NCBI GenBank assembly: GCA_030705955.1
Contig: JAUZPL010000013.1
Location: forward strand, 1-64,000
Direction: 5' to 3'
DNA from: Bacillota bacterium
GTDB lineage: Bacteria; Bacillota; Bacilli; Bacillales; Cytobacillaceae
DNA: 64,000 nucleotides
Shown here: one piece after another, positions 36,206-45,134 of the stretch
Layout: each line of letters begins with the position of its first letter
Numbering within the stretch: position 1 is the stretch's first letter
Program-made: the position numbers and the translations under genes
Notes under the pieces: model-generated
Databases searched by the model: none
Told to the model about the DNA's origin: nothing
Seen by the model: the letters and a program-made list of their open reading frames with translations, nothing else

Positions 36206-37069
36206 TTATTTAACTGTAACTAATGAACTGGTACTATTTCCAAGAACTGTTGTTGGATTTGCACCGTTCCATTTCTGTACTTTATTGTATTCAACCAATT
36301 CTGGTGTTAGGGATTTTGATAATGCCTCATTTGCTGCAGCTTCACCGTCCGCTTTAATCTTCACTGCTTGTGCATCTGCCTCTGCATTTAGGATTTTCGT
36401 TTGATTATCAATCTTTGCTTTCTCTTGATCTGCTTGTGCTTTCTTGACGTTTAACTCAGCGGTGGCGAGAGCCTGTTGGGATTGTTCCATCCCTTTTGGC
36501 GAACCAACATGCGTAAATCCAAATGTGCCGATTGAAATTCCCATTTTATTGAGCTCAATTTCTAGTTCTTTATTAATTTTTTCAGTAACATCTGCTTGGC
36601 CGGCACCTTTTATATCATTCCACGTGTACATATGCGTAATTTTATTTACCACATTTTTCATGGTTGGTTTTACGATAGAATCAGAAATGTATTGAATATC
36701 CTTTCCTCCAACTGTTTGATATAAGGCTGGAGCATTTTTAGTATTGATTTTCCACGTTAAGGACGTATTTACGGGTAGTTCCTGTTGATCACTCGTTCCC
36801 ACTGACCATTGCTGATTATCTGATCCACCTTCTTTTGGATTATTGGATAGTACGAGTGACTGCATGTATGTTGGATATTCCTGAACGGCGACACCCCAAC
36901 CCACCCAATGAATCCCTTGATTTAGCTCTGAAACCTCTCCGTCCATATGCTTAACAATACCTACATTTCCTACACTAATCCACGAAATTCCTGTAAAACC
37001 TGCAACTAAAACTAAAACAAGCACAATCGCAAAAATAATAGCACCAAGTTTAAATTTCGTTATTTTCAT
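36206..37069 (-). CDS. Prohibitin/SPFH (Band 7) domain membrane protein
   Basis: About 287 residues. A single N-terminal membrane segment (about residues 6-28) is followed by an SPFH domain (VGNVGIVKHMDGEVSELNQG onward) and an alanine-, lysine- and glutamate-rich coiled coil (AELNVKKAQADQEKAKID). The end is SKSLTPELVEYNKVQKWNGA. Such proteins form large membrane-bound oligomers that organise membrane domains or protect proteases. The ATG at 37069 is chosen because AAGGAGA is nine bases upstream; an ATG at 37090 overlaps that site. It overlaps the small membrane-protein gene before it by 20 bases. The pair lies downstream of a c-di-AMP riboswitch. Confidence 0.88.
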   Translation of the reverse strand: MKITKFKLGAIIFAIVLVLVLVAGFTGISWISVGNVGIVKHMDGEVSELNQGIHWVGWGVAVQEYPTYMQSLVLSNNPKEGGSDNQQWSVGTSDQQELPVNTSLTWKINTKNAPALYQTVGGKDIQYISDSIVKPTMKNVVNKITHMYTWNDIKGAGQADVTEKINKELEIELNKMGISIGTFGFTHVGSPKGMEQSQQALATAELNVKKAQADQEKAKIDNQTKILNAEADAQAVKIKADGEAAANEALSKSLTPELVEYNKVQKWNGANPTTVLGNSTSSLVTVK

Positions 37070-37229
37070 CTTTTTTATTCTCCTTTTCATTTTCTTCTTT
37101 AATTCTATTTTTTACACCTTCTGCTTTATTTCCAATTTTAAAAAAGAGTTTCCAAGAAAAGCAGAATATAATGACTGCCAGAATAACCCCAATCACAACA
37201 AGCTGTACGACAATTTCAACCAATTTCAT
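37050..37229 (-). CDS. Small single-span membrane protein upstream of SPFH gene
   Basis: A 59-residue protein that starts MKLVEIVVQLVVIGVILAVI, crosses the membrane once (about residues 5-28) and ends in a charged Lys/Glu/Asn tail. AGGAGG lies about five bases before the ATG at 37229. It overlaps the SPFH start by 20 bases, which suggests translational coupling and a shared complex. I do not recognise the family. It is the first gene of the c-di-AMP riboswitch transcript. Confidence 0.75.
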   Translation of the reverse strand: MKLVEIVVQLVVIGVILAVIIFCFSWKLFFKIGNKAEGVKNRIKEENEKENKKDENNEI

Positions 37230-37301
37230 TCCTCCTTTTTTTGAAAAAGTGCAAAATAAAAAGCCCTTTTTATTTTTCGGAATGGCTTCTTCGACAATAA
37301 C

Positions 37302-37326
37302 AAAAAAGCCCCCTTAAATAGGCGGT
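37302..37326 (-). terminator. Candidate riboswitch terminator
   Basis: On the minus strand CCGCCT - ATTTA - AGGGGG (one mismatch) leads into CTTTTTT directly after the c-di-AMP aptamer. It is the likely OFF-state terminator. Confidence 0.5.
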
Positions 37327-37327
37327 C

Positions 37328-37470
37328 TCTAGACCTCCTTCGCTTTAGCCGACGAAGTTAGCTGACGGGTAGGATGGCGAAAGAGAAGCTCTCATCCCTT
37401 CTGTTTCCAGAATTAACCCCGAAAAATTGGTTCCTCCGCTCCTGAGTTTCCTCAGGACTAAGCCGAAATA
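37328..37470 (-). ncRNA. c-di-AMP riboswitch (ydaO/yuaA type)
   Basis: On the minus strand the conserved blocks appear in order: GGAACCAA then GGGGTTAATTC, a middle stem, then ACCCGTCAGCTAACTTCGTC and GGCTAAAGCGAAGGAGGTC. These are the hallmarks of the ydaO-yuaA motif, which terminates transcription when c-di-AMP is high. A promoter lies just upstream. The regulated genes are the 59-residue membrane protein and the SPFH protein. Confidence 0.92.
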
Positions 37471-37493
37471 TTAAATTGCTAATTCATGAAGTA

Positions 37494-37522
37494 ATTGTAA
37501 GTCTGAGCCATTTAATTGTAAA
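37494..37522 (-). promoter_or_regulatory. Promoter of the c-di-AMP riboswitch transcript
   Basis: On the minus strand TTTACA (37517-37522) and TACAAT (37494-37499) are 17 bp apart, placing the transcript start about 15 bases before the riboswitch. The gap 37523-37766 holds nothing else recognisable apart from the ribosome binding site of the plus-strand gene. Confidence 0.6.
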
Positions 37523-37766
37523 TGTCTGGATTAGATGAAATCTACGCTAAAATGAACATTTTTTACCAAAAAAAATAGTTTATATCTCGTTTTCTAATCC
37601 GCGCTCTATTTTTTAAGGAATATACGTAATTCAATCACCTTTTAGGCCATATTTTCCTAAAAAATTTTAAATGATACAAAATTTTTAAAACTTTATTCAT
37701 AAGTTGGTAATAATTAACGGACAGCCTATTATCTGTAAAACTAATTAATTTTAAGGAGGAAATTTT

Positions 37767-38171
37767 ATGTTAAAAAGAATACCAATAGCTTATCTTTTTG
37801 TGGCTGTTCTATTTTTTACAAGTTTAGGGTCAGGAGCAGTATTTGCAGCAGATGGACAATATTATTATAAAGAACGTTATTGCCATGACCCTGAAATAAT
37901 AAAGAAGAAAGCTGAAAAATTAGGAATTGAAACAAAGGGTAAAGACACAAAAACAATTGTTAAGGAAATGAAGGAAATGAAAATCAAAAAGGCAGCTAAA
38001 GAATTAGGTATTCCAACAGATAATAAGGATCTGCACAGTCTAATACATGAGGTAAGGGATAAAAGAATTTATAATGCTGCTGTAAAATTGGGGATCAAAA
38101 CAGAAGGTAGAACCACCCACGAGATTTTTAAAGAAATGATGACAAACCATGCAGATAAGGTAAAGAGTTAA
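37767..38171 (+). CDS. Secreted three-repeat protein of unknown function
   Basis: A 134-residue protein with a signal peptide (residues 1-28, cleavage near VFA-ADG), then about 100 strongly basic residues. Three tandem repeats of about 28 residues can be aligned: AEKLGIETKGKDTKTIVKEM, AKELGIPTDNKDLHSLIHEV and AVKLGIKTEGRTTHEIFKEM. The shared frame is A-x-x-LGI-x-T-x-(G/N)-(K/R)-(D/T), with helices on either side, which looks like a SAP/LEM-like or small helical repeat. AAGGAGG lies 8-9 bases before the ATG. I do not recognise the family; an extracytoplasmic or cell-wall role is inference. Confidence 0.82.
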   Translation: MLKRIPIAYLFVAVLFFTSLGSGAVFAADGQYYYKERYCHDPEIIKKKAEKLGIETKGKDTKTIVKEMKEMKIKKAAKELGIPTDNKDLHSLIHEVRDKRIYNAAVKLGIKTEGRTTHEIFKEMMTNHADKVKS

Positions 38172-38616
38172 AACTGTTTCAATTGGATCGAGATAAATTG
38201 CATTAATCATTCATACTATCGAACCTCGCCTTGAAATAAAAGTGAGGTTCATTTTTTAGGTAATATTAGGGGTTATATGTTCATGAAACTTAGCTAGCTG
38301 TAGTGTTAACGGGTAAAATTTTAATAAAATAAATCTAAATAAAATATTCTTCATAAATTCTTTTATTTTAGTTGTTATTTATATTGATAATTGTACAAAG
38401 TATTGTTAAAAGATGTTATTCTAATGGAAGGAATACAAAAATTTAAAATCGCTTATTTGTAACCTGCTTTTAATGGTGTGGTATAATTGACTAGTTTCAT
38501 GAAAAATGGGATTGCTTGGAATGGGAAAAGCTAATTCTGAAACAATTGAAAGCAATAAAAGACATTTGTTCTTAGCAACATTAGGGGATATTTAGTGTTA
38601 AGAAAGGGCCTTTTAA
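38172..38616 (+). other. Intergenic region with terminator and promoter
   Basis: A 445-bp gap. It begins with the terminator at 38221-38258. A possible -10 element TATAAT lies at 38482-38487 with no good -35 at 16-18 bp, about 130 bases before the glycosyltransferase ATG. AT content is high. No gene or structured RNA was recognised. Confidence 0.5.
38221..38258 (+). terminator. Intrinsic terminator after secreted repeat protein
   Basis: GAACCTC and GAGGTTC enclose a 16-base loop and are followed by ATTTTTT. Confidence 0.75.
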
Positions 38617-39750
38617 ATGAATAAAAAAGTATTGATTATTTCTTCAAACAACACTGGTCATGGACATAAAAGCATCACTGAATCTTTATGTGAAAAAATT
38701 GAAAATGACCATGAAATCAGCGTACATGTAGTAGATGGCTTTGCGCTTGGTGGACATACATTATTAAATATTGGTAAGACATACGGACCAATTACTAGGA
38801 AATCTGAAAAGGTATGGGAAATGGTATTTAATTTTTCAGCTGATAACCCATCATTAATTGATAAATTTATTGAAGTGCTGATAAAAAACAACTTCCTAAA
38901 ATTATTAGATAAGATAAAACCAGATGTGATTTTGTCTGTTCATCCTAATTTTAATGGCTCCATTTTAAATATTTTGAATGAACAAAACATTAAAATCCCA
39001 TTTATTACACTAATTGCAGACCTTGTAAACATATCTCCTCTTTGGGCAGATAAAAGGGCTGATTTTATTATTAGTCCTACTCTAGAGGCACGTGATAAGT
39101 GTATTGAATATGGAGTACCACCTGAAAACATTAAAATATTAGGGTTCCCAGTCCGTTCTAGATTTTTTAGAAATAACACCAATATTAAAGTTGGGTATAG
39201 AAATGGTACACCTTTAAAATGCTTAATTATGAGCGGTGGTGAAGGTGTTGGAAATATGAAGGAAATAGCTGAAATATTGCTCGATCATTTTAACAGTGAA
39301 GTGAGGATCGTTGCTGGAAGAAATATAAAGCTAAAGACAATATTAGAAAAAACTCTTAAGGGTAAATATGGGAATAAAGTAGAGATTTATGGATTTACCA
39401 AAAATATTCAGGATCTCATGTTTGAATCCGATATTGCCTTTACAAGAGGCAGCCCAAATGTTATGTTTGAGGCACTTTCTTCAAATACACCTATCATTAT
39501 TACTGGAGCCTTACCTGGTCAAGAAAAGGACAACCCCGCTTTTGCAGAAAAGCTAAATTTAGGTGTAATTTGTGAGGATATTAAGGAAATTAAACCTACT
39601 ATTACAGAATTACTGGAAAATAATGCGGAAAAACTAAATAATATTATAAATTGTCAAAGAAAATTTATAAAACCTCAGGTGGCGGAAGAAATTGTTCAGT
39701 TTATTTTAGAGGTAGAAAATTTGGTGGAACGTGACTTGCAATTTGCCTAA
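38617..39750 (+). CDS. MGDG-synthase/UgtP-like glycolipid glycosyltransferase
   Basis: A 377-residue GT-B glycosyltransferase of family 28 type. The N-terminal MGDG-synthase domain begins KKVLIISSNNTGHGHKSI, with the GHGH motif that binds the lipid acceptor side, and LDKIKPDVILSVHPNFNGSI. The C-terminal nucleotide-sugar domain has LIMSGGEGVGNMKEIAEILL, GFTKNIQDLMFESDIAFTRG and the EALSSNTPIIITGALPGQE loop. It would add sugar from UDP-glucose to diacylglycerol at the cytoplasmic face, giving the anchor glycolipid for lipoteichoic acid. Its neighbours, an MFS protein and an LTA synthase, fit this. The exact sugar and number of transfers are not known. Confidence 0.85.
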   Translation: MNKKVLIISSNNTGHGHKSITESLCEKIENDHEISVHVVDGFALGGHTLLNIGKTYGPITRKSEKVWEMVFNFSADNPSLIDKFIEVLIKNNFLKLLDKIKPDVILSVHPNFNGSILNILNEQNIKIPFITLIADLVNISPLWADKRADFIISPTLEARDKCIEYGVPPENIKILGFPVRSRFFRNNTNIKVGYRNGTPLKCLIMSGGEGVGNMKEIAEILLDHFNSEVRIVAGRNIKLKTILEKTLKGKYGNKVEIYGFTKNIQDLMFESDIAFTRGSPNVMFEALSSNTPIIITGALPGQEKDNPAFAEKLNLGVICEDIKEIKPTITELLENNAEKLNNIINCQRKFIKPQVAEEIVQFILEVENLVERDLQFA

Positions 39751-39778
39751 TGAGTGTAACGGTTAAAAATGGGGAAAA

Positions 39779-39814
39779 TGGGTGAGGAACAATAGGTTCC
39801 TTACCTTTTCTTTC
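39779..39814 (+). terminator. Intrinsic terminator after glycosyltransferase
   Basis: GGTGAGGAAC - AATA - GGTTCCTTACC is followed by TTTTCTTTCT. It may give partial readthrough into the MFS gene. Confidence 0.7.
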
Positions 39815-39873
39815 TGTCATGTGATTGGGTTAGAGTCTACATCTTTTTAAACACAATAAGAAAAAGGGGTTCT

Positions 39874-41280
39874 ATGTATTTGAATAGATCGAAAACGAAA
39901 ATGATTTTCACCATATTTGTATTTATATCACTTGCTGCATTCGATAATATCATTATCGGGTTATTTCCGCCACTATTTCCTAACATTGCCCAAGACTTAC
40001 ATGTAAGTATTGCAAAACTGAGTATTATATCAGGAATAAATATTTTAGTTACAGCGGTATCCTCTGTTTATTGGGGCTATCTATCGGGTAAATTTAAACG
40101 AAAAAGGCTAATCATGATTGGAACTTTAATTTGGGTCATATCTGTATTCCTTACTTCGATATCCCAAAGCTATATCCAACTTCTATTTTTTCAAATTATA
40201 ACAGGTGTAGGGTTAGGATGTATTGCCTCCATTGGGTATAGTGTTTTAACCGATTATATTCCATATGGAAAACGCGGCTTGATTTTAAGCCTTTGGGGTA
40301 TGGCTCAAGGCTTGGGAGGCATAGGTGGTTCGTTATTAGCTTCCTTAACAGCATCGAATTCAAGCTGGAGATGGCCTTTTGAGATAGTGGGTATTATTGG
40401 ATTTTTCCTCATTATTTTATACTTTTTTGTAGAAGAGCCGTCAATGGGGCAATCAGACCCAGAATTGAAAAGTCTAATCCAGAGCGGACAGTCTTATCAT
40501 TATTTTATAGAAGCAAAACAAATTTTACCTATTCTATTTAAAGGGAGTAATGTGTATTTATTTTTGCAGGCTCTTTTTATGAATATCGCTACAGGTAGTT
40601 TAATTTGGATTCCCACCTTATTTATTTTCAAAATTCAGGAACAAGGATATAGCATGAAAACAGCTATGATTACCGCAGGTTACCTATATGCTATTTTTCA
40701 AATAGGGGGGATGACATCCGCTTATTTTGGTCACCTTGGTGATCGCCTGCAAAAGAGGACATATAAAGGAAGAGCTTTTTTAACTTCAATCTTTGTATTT
40801 CTTACCATGCCTTTTTACATATTCATGTTTGTTATTCCAATGAAAAATCTTTTATTACCTCATAACCATAATCCTTTAAGCATATTATTTTATTTGATTA
40901 AGGAGATTTTTGTTAATCCGTGGATTGCTTTATTGTTTGTTTTATCATTGTTCGCTTCTGCTGCACAATCAGCTAACACTCCTAATTGGCTAGCCCTTAT
41001 TACAGATGTAAATCTACCAGAGCATCGAGGAACTGCTTTTAGTGTAGCAAATCTATTCAACAGCTTTGGAAGAACCATTGGGAACGTTGGTGTTGGAATA
41101 ATCCTAGGAGTGATCTCTCTTCATTACCATGAACCAAAAAGCTATGTCATTACTTTATCGATTTTGCAAATTACTCTCATTCCTTCAGCCATTTGTTATA
41201 TAGTAATGGCAAAAAAGAATATAACGGATATTCTTCATGTGAAAGAGATTTTAAAATTAAGATCAGAGGAAAGTTCTTAG
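39874..41280 (+). CDS. MFS transporter between glycolipid and LTA genes
   Basis: A 468-residue protein with twelve hydrophobic segments. The loop 2-3 motif is GYLSGKFKRKRLIM, the helix 4-5 region ITGVGLGCIASIGYSVLTD, and a large mid-loop lies around residues 190-220. The C-terminal part has EHRGTAFSVANLFNSFGRTIGN. The position between a glycolipid glycosyltransferase and an LTA synthase resembles Staphylococcus, where the MFS protein LtaA flips the anchor glycolipid. The same role here is inference. AAAGGGG precedes the ATG. Confidence 0.8.
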   Translation: MYLNRSKTKMIFTIFVFISLAAFDNIIIGLFPPLFPNIAQDLHVSIAKLSIISGINILVTAVSSVYWGYLSGKFKRKRLIMIGTLIWVISVFLTSISQSYIQLLFFQIITGVGLGCIASIGYSVLTDYIPYGKRGLILSLWGMAQGLGGIGGSLLASLTASNSSWRWPFEIVGIIGFFLIILYFFVEEPSMGQSDPELKSLIQSGQSYHYFIEAKQILPILFKGSNVYLFLQALFMNIATGSLIWIPTLFIFKIQEQGYSMKTAMITAGYLYAIFQIGGMTSAYFGHLGDRLQKRTYKGRAFLTSIFVFLTMPFYIFMFVIPMKNLLLPHNHNPLSILFYLIKEIFVNPWIALLFVLSLFASAAQSANTPNWLALITDVNLPEHRGTAFSVANLFNSFGRTIGNVGVGIILGVISLHYHEPKSYVITLSILQITLIPSAICYIVMAKKNITDILHVKEILKLRSEESS

Positions 41281-41380
41281 TTTTATTGTTTAAATTTGGT
41301 AAGTGGGTTAGAATTATTTTAGAAGTTTAAATATACAGAAAATGATTGAAATGAAATTGCAGGTGGGTGAGAGTAAAAAC

Positions 41381-43330
41381 ATGAGTAATCAATTACGAAA
41401 AATCCAAAGTATTTTAAATAAATATGTTGGCTTTTTCACACTTGCTGTACTCTGCCTTTGGATCAAAACATTTCTAGCCCAATTAACACAGTTTAAATTA
41501 GGGGTTGATGGACCCTTCCAACTTTTTTTATTATTTTTAAATCCTTTAGGTTCATCATTACTTTTTTTAGGCTTTGCTTTTTTTATGAAAGCTCGTAAGA
41601 AATATATAGGTTTAATGTCTATTTATTTTTTCTTATCTGCTCTTTTATATAGTAATATTTTATATAATCGATTTTTTAATGATTTTATTACACTACCAAC
41701 TTTAACTCAGACACAAAATGTTGGGGAGATTGGAAGCAGTGTCGCCTCACTATTTAAGCCATATGATTTTCTATTCTTTATTGATTTTATCATGCTTCTA
41801 GTGCTTCTCGTTTTCAGGATTATTAAAATTGATGTTGAAGAAATAGATCGCCGTCGGTTGGGTGCTTTTTTTTCTCTTATATTTTGTCTCACTTGTACAA
41901 ATTTTGGGTTAGCAGAATTGGATAGACCAGAATTATTAACACGAGGATTTGATCGCAATTATATTGTAAAATATATTGGATTGTATAATTATACGATTTA
42001 TGATTCTATTCAAAGTACAATGGTGTCTACAGAAAGAGTTATGGCTAGTAGTAATGATATTATCAATATCTACAATTATACGAAGTCTAATTATGCAGAA
42101 CCTAATCCAAAGTACTTTGGTGTTGGAAAAGGAATGAATGTGGTATATTATCATCTTGAGTCTTTCCAAAACTTCTTAATTGATTACAAGTTACACGGGG
42201 AAGAAGTAACTCCTTTTTTAAACTCATTAACAAATGATAAAAATACCATTTATTTTGATAACTTTTTCCATCAAACAGCCCATGGGAAAACATCCGATGC
42301 TGAATTTATGTTAGAAAATTCATTATTTGGATTACCACAGGGTTCAGCTTATATGTTAAAAAGCTTAAATACTTATCAGGCTGCACCAGCTATTTTACAT
42401 CAACAAGGATATACAACAGCCGTGTTCCATGGAAACTCGGGAACCTTTTGGAATCGAAATGAAATATATAAATCATTTGGATATGATCATTTCTTTGATT
42501 CAAGCTACTATACAATAAACTCCGACGACATGGCTGAATATGGATTAATGGATAAGCCATTTATTAAGCAATCAATGCCTCTTTTGGAATCTTTGCCACA
42601 GCCATTTTATACAAAACTAATAACAGTATCGAATCATTTTCCATTTCCAATTGATAAAAAAGAAGCGACAATTGGACCTGATACAACAGATGTCCCATTT
42701 GTTAACTCCTATTTTCAAACAGCACGGTATGCTGACGAAGCCTTAAAGCAATTTTTTGCTTATCTAAAAAAATCTAGATTATATGATCATACTATCGTTA
42801 TTATGTACGGAGACCATTATGGAATTCCAAAAGAAAATAATAAGGAAATGGAACAAGTTTTAGGAAAGAATATTACTCCTTTCGAAAGTGCAGGTTTACA
42901 ACGGGTACCTTTATTCATTCATGTGCCGGGTATAAAGGGAGGAGTGAATCATGTATATGGAGGGCAAATTGATGTGCTCCCAACACTGTTGCATCTATTA
43001 GGTATCGATACTAAAAAAAATATTCAATTTGGTACGGATCTTTTGTCAAAACAACATGATGAAGTTGTTCCTTTCCGAAATGGTGACTTTGTAAGCCCAA
43101 CAGTCTCTTCTATTGATGGTATGTATTACGACTCTACTACAGGCATGGAATTAGGAGATAACCAACAGAAATTGGAAGAGGTCAAAAAAGACCAAGAAAT
43201 GGTTGATCAAAAACTATCACTTTCTGATGAAGTAGTGAATGGAGATTTATTAAGGTTTTACACACCGAAGGGTTTTGTTCCTGTAGATCGGTCAAAGTAT
43301 AACTATCAAAAGACTCCTACTAAAAATTAA
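41381..43330 (+). CDS. Lipoteichoic acid synthase-family sulfatase
   Basis: About 649 residues. Five membrane helices (about residues 12-180) are followed by an extracellular sulfatase-fold domain. The metal and nucleophile region has YHLESFQNFLIDY and TAHGKTSDAEFMLENSLF, with the catalytic threonine in GKTSD, and VIMYGDHYGIP supplies the second metal site. It polymerises glycerol phosphate from phosphatidylglycerol on the glycolipid anchor, or primes it. The ATG at 41381 is preferred (MSNQLRKIQSILNKY); a start at 41342 would add 13 residues without a better ribosome binding site. Bacillus has several LtaS paralogues and this cannot be assigned to one. Confidence 0.9.
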   Translation: MSNQLRKIQSILNKYVGFFTLAVLCLWIKTFLAQLTQFKLGVDGPFQLFLLFLNPLGSSLLFLGFAFFMKARKKYIGLMSIYFFLSALLYSNILYNRFFNDFITLPTLTQTQNVGEIGSSVASLFKPYDFLFFIDFIMLLVLLVFRIIKIDVEEIDRRRLGAFFSLIFCLTCTNFGLAELDRPELLTRGFDRNYIVKYIGLYNYTIYDSIQSTMVSTERVMASSNDIINIYNYTKSNYAEPNPKYFGVGKGMNVVYYHLESFQNFLIDYKLHGEEVTPFLNSLTNDKNTIYFDNFFHQTAHGKTSDAEFMLENSLFGLPQGSAYMLKSLNTYQAAPAILHQQGYTTAVFHGNSGTFWNRNEIYKSFGYDHFFDSSYYTINSDDMAEYGLMDKPFIKQSMPLLESLPQPFYTKLITVSNHFPFPIDKKEATIGPDTTDVPFVNSYFQTARYADEALKQFFAYLKKSRLYDHTIVIMYGDHYGIPKENNKEMEQVLGKNITPFESAGLQRVPLFIHVPGIKGGVNHVYGGQIDVLPTLLHLLGIDTKKNIQFGTDLLSKQHDEVVPFRNGDFVSPTVSSIDGMYYDSTTGMELGDNQQKLEEVKKDQEMVDQKLSLSDEVVNGDLLRFYTPKGFVPVDRSKYNYQKTPTKN

Positions 43331-43350
43331 TAAGTAACAAAACTGTCTTT

Positions 43351-43390
43351 AAGAGAGGTTCTCCATTCATTTTTGGAGGATCTCTTTTTT
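43351..43390 (+). terminator. Intrinsic terminator after LTA synthase gene
   Basis: AGAGAGGTTCTCCA and TGGAGGATCTCT pair across a short loop, followed by TTTTT. Confidence 0.85.
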
Positions 43391-43616
43391 AGCTTAAAGA
43401 AAAGGTTAACTTAATTAATGCACTAAAGTATGGGGATTTCTGTTTATTGGAAACTAATTCTTAAATCACATAAGAAATGTAATAAAAAATTTAAAATTTC
43501 ATCCATATAGGTATTGATTTTTTAAAATTGAGCTGTTTTTTTAAGAAAATTTTAAAATTGGCTCCTTATAATGATGATATTCGAGAGATTTGAATATTAG
43601 ATTGGGAGGATTTTAA

Positions 43617-44228
43617 ATGGCAAAAATGAATAAAAAATGGGTAGTTTTGTGTTCGACAGCCATTGCCGCAGTTTATGCGACTGGTTATTACTCAACTGAA
43701 GCACAGGCAAATAAAATAGATATGCAACAAAATGCGCAAATTCATAGTCAATCAAGTACAGTAGCAATGAATACTACTCAATTAAAGTTACCGCAAACAA
43801 ATACTAAAATAACAACTAAAACAATAACTAAAACGACACCTAAAACAACAACTAATATCAAGACAAAGACTGTTCAATCAAGGAACTCATCTCCAAATAT
43901 CAGCCAATCAAAAACAAAACAATCAATTACTGCCCCAGCTAAGACTGTTCAAATAAAACGTATTTATAAGAATGGGACTTTTACTGGAATGGGTGAAAAT
44001 CGCCGTGGCTCCATTCAGGTTGCAGTAAAAATTGAGAATGACAGAATCATGGATGTAGAAATTAGTGACTTTGGAATGCATTATTCTGAAAGTGACATTG
44101 TAGGTCTTCCAGGTGAAGTTTTAAAACGACAAAATGCACAAGTGTCAAATGTTTCTGGGGCAACCTATAGTACACAAGCATTTCAAGATGCTGTACTTAA
44201 TGCGCTGTATCAGGCTAAAAATGCATAA
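43617..44228 (+). CDS. Exported FMN-binding-domain protein
   Basis: A 203-residue protein. Residues 1-31 form a signal peptide or anchor (KKWVVLCSTAIAAVYATGYY, then EAQA). A Thr/Lys-rich spacer follows (about 60-115, many TKTT repeats), which should be an extended wall-crossing linker. The C-terminal FMN_bind domain (about 120-203) has GTFTGMGENRRGSIQVAVKI and the flavinylation motif VSGATYSTQAF, where FMN would be attached through phosphoester to the threonine. ApbE is encoded 9 bp downstream and an RnfD/NqrB-like protein after it. It is therefore probably the extracytoplasmic flavin carrier of the first electron-transfer cassette. AGGAGG-like GGGAGG precedes the ATG. Confidence 0.87.
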   Translation: MAKMNKKWVVLCSTAIAAVYATGYYSTEAQANKIDMQQNAQIHSQSSTVAMNTTQLKLPQTNTKITTKTITKTTPKTTTNIKTKTVQSRNSSPNISQSKTKQSITAPAKTVQIKRIYKNGTFTGMGENRRGSIQVAVKIENDRIMDVEISDFGMHYSESDIVGLPGEVLKRQNAQVSNVSGATYSTQAFQDAVLNALYQAKNA

Positions 44229-44237
44229 GGAGAACAA

Positions 44238-45134
44238 ATGAAAAAAACCAAATTGTTCATGGATACCGTAGTAGATATACAGGTTATTCAGGGATCGACC
44301 ACAAGAAAAGAGGCAGAGGAAAAAATTGAAAGGGCATTTGATGCATTTCGAATGGTTGAACAAGCATGTAGCCGTTTTAGCCCAGAGAGTGAATTAATGA
44401 AAGCTTGTCAAACTACTCAAAGTCCGGTACCAATAAGTCCATTATTATTTGAGCCCCTAAAGTTTGCTTTAGAAATGGCGAAATTTACAAATGGCGAATT
44501 TGATCCTACCGTAGGAAAAGTAATGGAGAAGCATGGATTTAATCGTCATTATTTAACAGGGGCCTACATGGAAACTCCTTCTAATGACTCTGTTTCGTAC
44601 CTGGATATCGTTTTAGACGAACAATGCCATACTCTCTATTTAAACAAGCCACTTGTAATAGATTTAGGCGCGGTTGCAAAAGGTTTTGCAATTGATTTGG
44701 CAGCAAATGAGTTAAAAGGCTTTGAGGGATTTATCGTGAATGCTGGTGGTGATTTGTTTGTTGGAGGAGTAGACGAAAGTGGAGGTCCATGGAGAATCGG
44801 CATTCAGCATCCAGCGAAGAAGGAACACATAATTCATGTATTGGAGCTTTCTAATCAAGCAATTTGTACTTCGGGAAGTTATGAACGCCGTAATGCCAAC
44901 AATCCTAAGATTCATCACATCATAAATCCTAAGACAAAGGAATCGCCTAATGATTGGGTCAGTTGCAGTGTTATTGCCCCTTTTGCTATGATGGCAGATG
45001 CTTTTTCAACAACAGTATTTTTACTGGGGAGAAAAGATGGAAAAAAAATAATTGAAGAAATGGATATTGAGGCACTTTGTATAACACCCGAGCTACAAAT
45101 AGTAAATTTTGGAGGTAATAAAATTGACATTTAA
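44238..45134 (+). CDS. apbE: FAD:protein FMN transferase (ApbE), cassette 1
   Basis: A 298-residue ApbE-family enzyme that transfers FMN from FAD to Ser/Thr of target proteins, using Mg2+. Signatures are ACSRFSPESELMKA, FDPTVGKVMEKHGF, VIDLGAVAKGFAID, FIVNAGGDLFVGG, the metal-site HHIINPKTKESPND and MMADAFSTTVFLLG. No signal peptide or lipobox is present, unlike many exported ApbE proteins, so modification may occur before export. It sits between its likely substrate at 43617 and a membrane partner at 45124, whose TTG start lies inside the apbE end. Confidence 0.92.
   Translation: MKKTKLFMDTVVDIQVIQGSTTRKEAEEKIERAFDAFRMVEQACSRFSPESELMKACQTTQSPVPISPLLFEPLKFALEMAKFTNGEFDPTVGKVMEKHGFNRHYLTGAYMETPSNDSVSYLDIVLDEQCHTLYLNKPLVIDLGAVAKGFAIDLAANELKGFEGFIVNAGGDLFVGGVDESGGPWRIGIQHPAKKEHIIHVLELSNQAICTSGSYERRNANNPKIHHIINPKTKESPNDWVSCSVIAPFAMMADAFSTTVFLLGRKDGKKIIEEMDIEALCITPELQIVNFGGNKIDI

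Noticed and set aside
43801-43880. Tandem DNA repeat in the ACTAAAACAA-rich part of the FMN-binding protein gene
   Set aside because: It reflects the Thr/Lys-rich protein linker; periodicity is loose and explained by coding.
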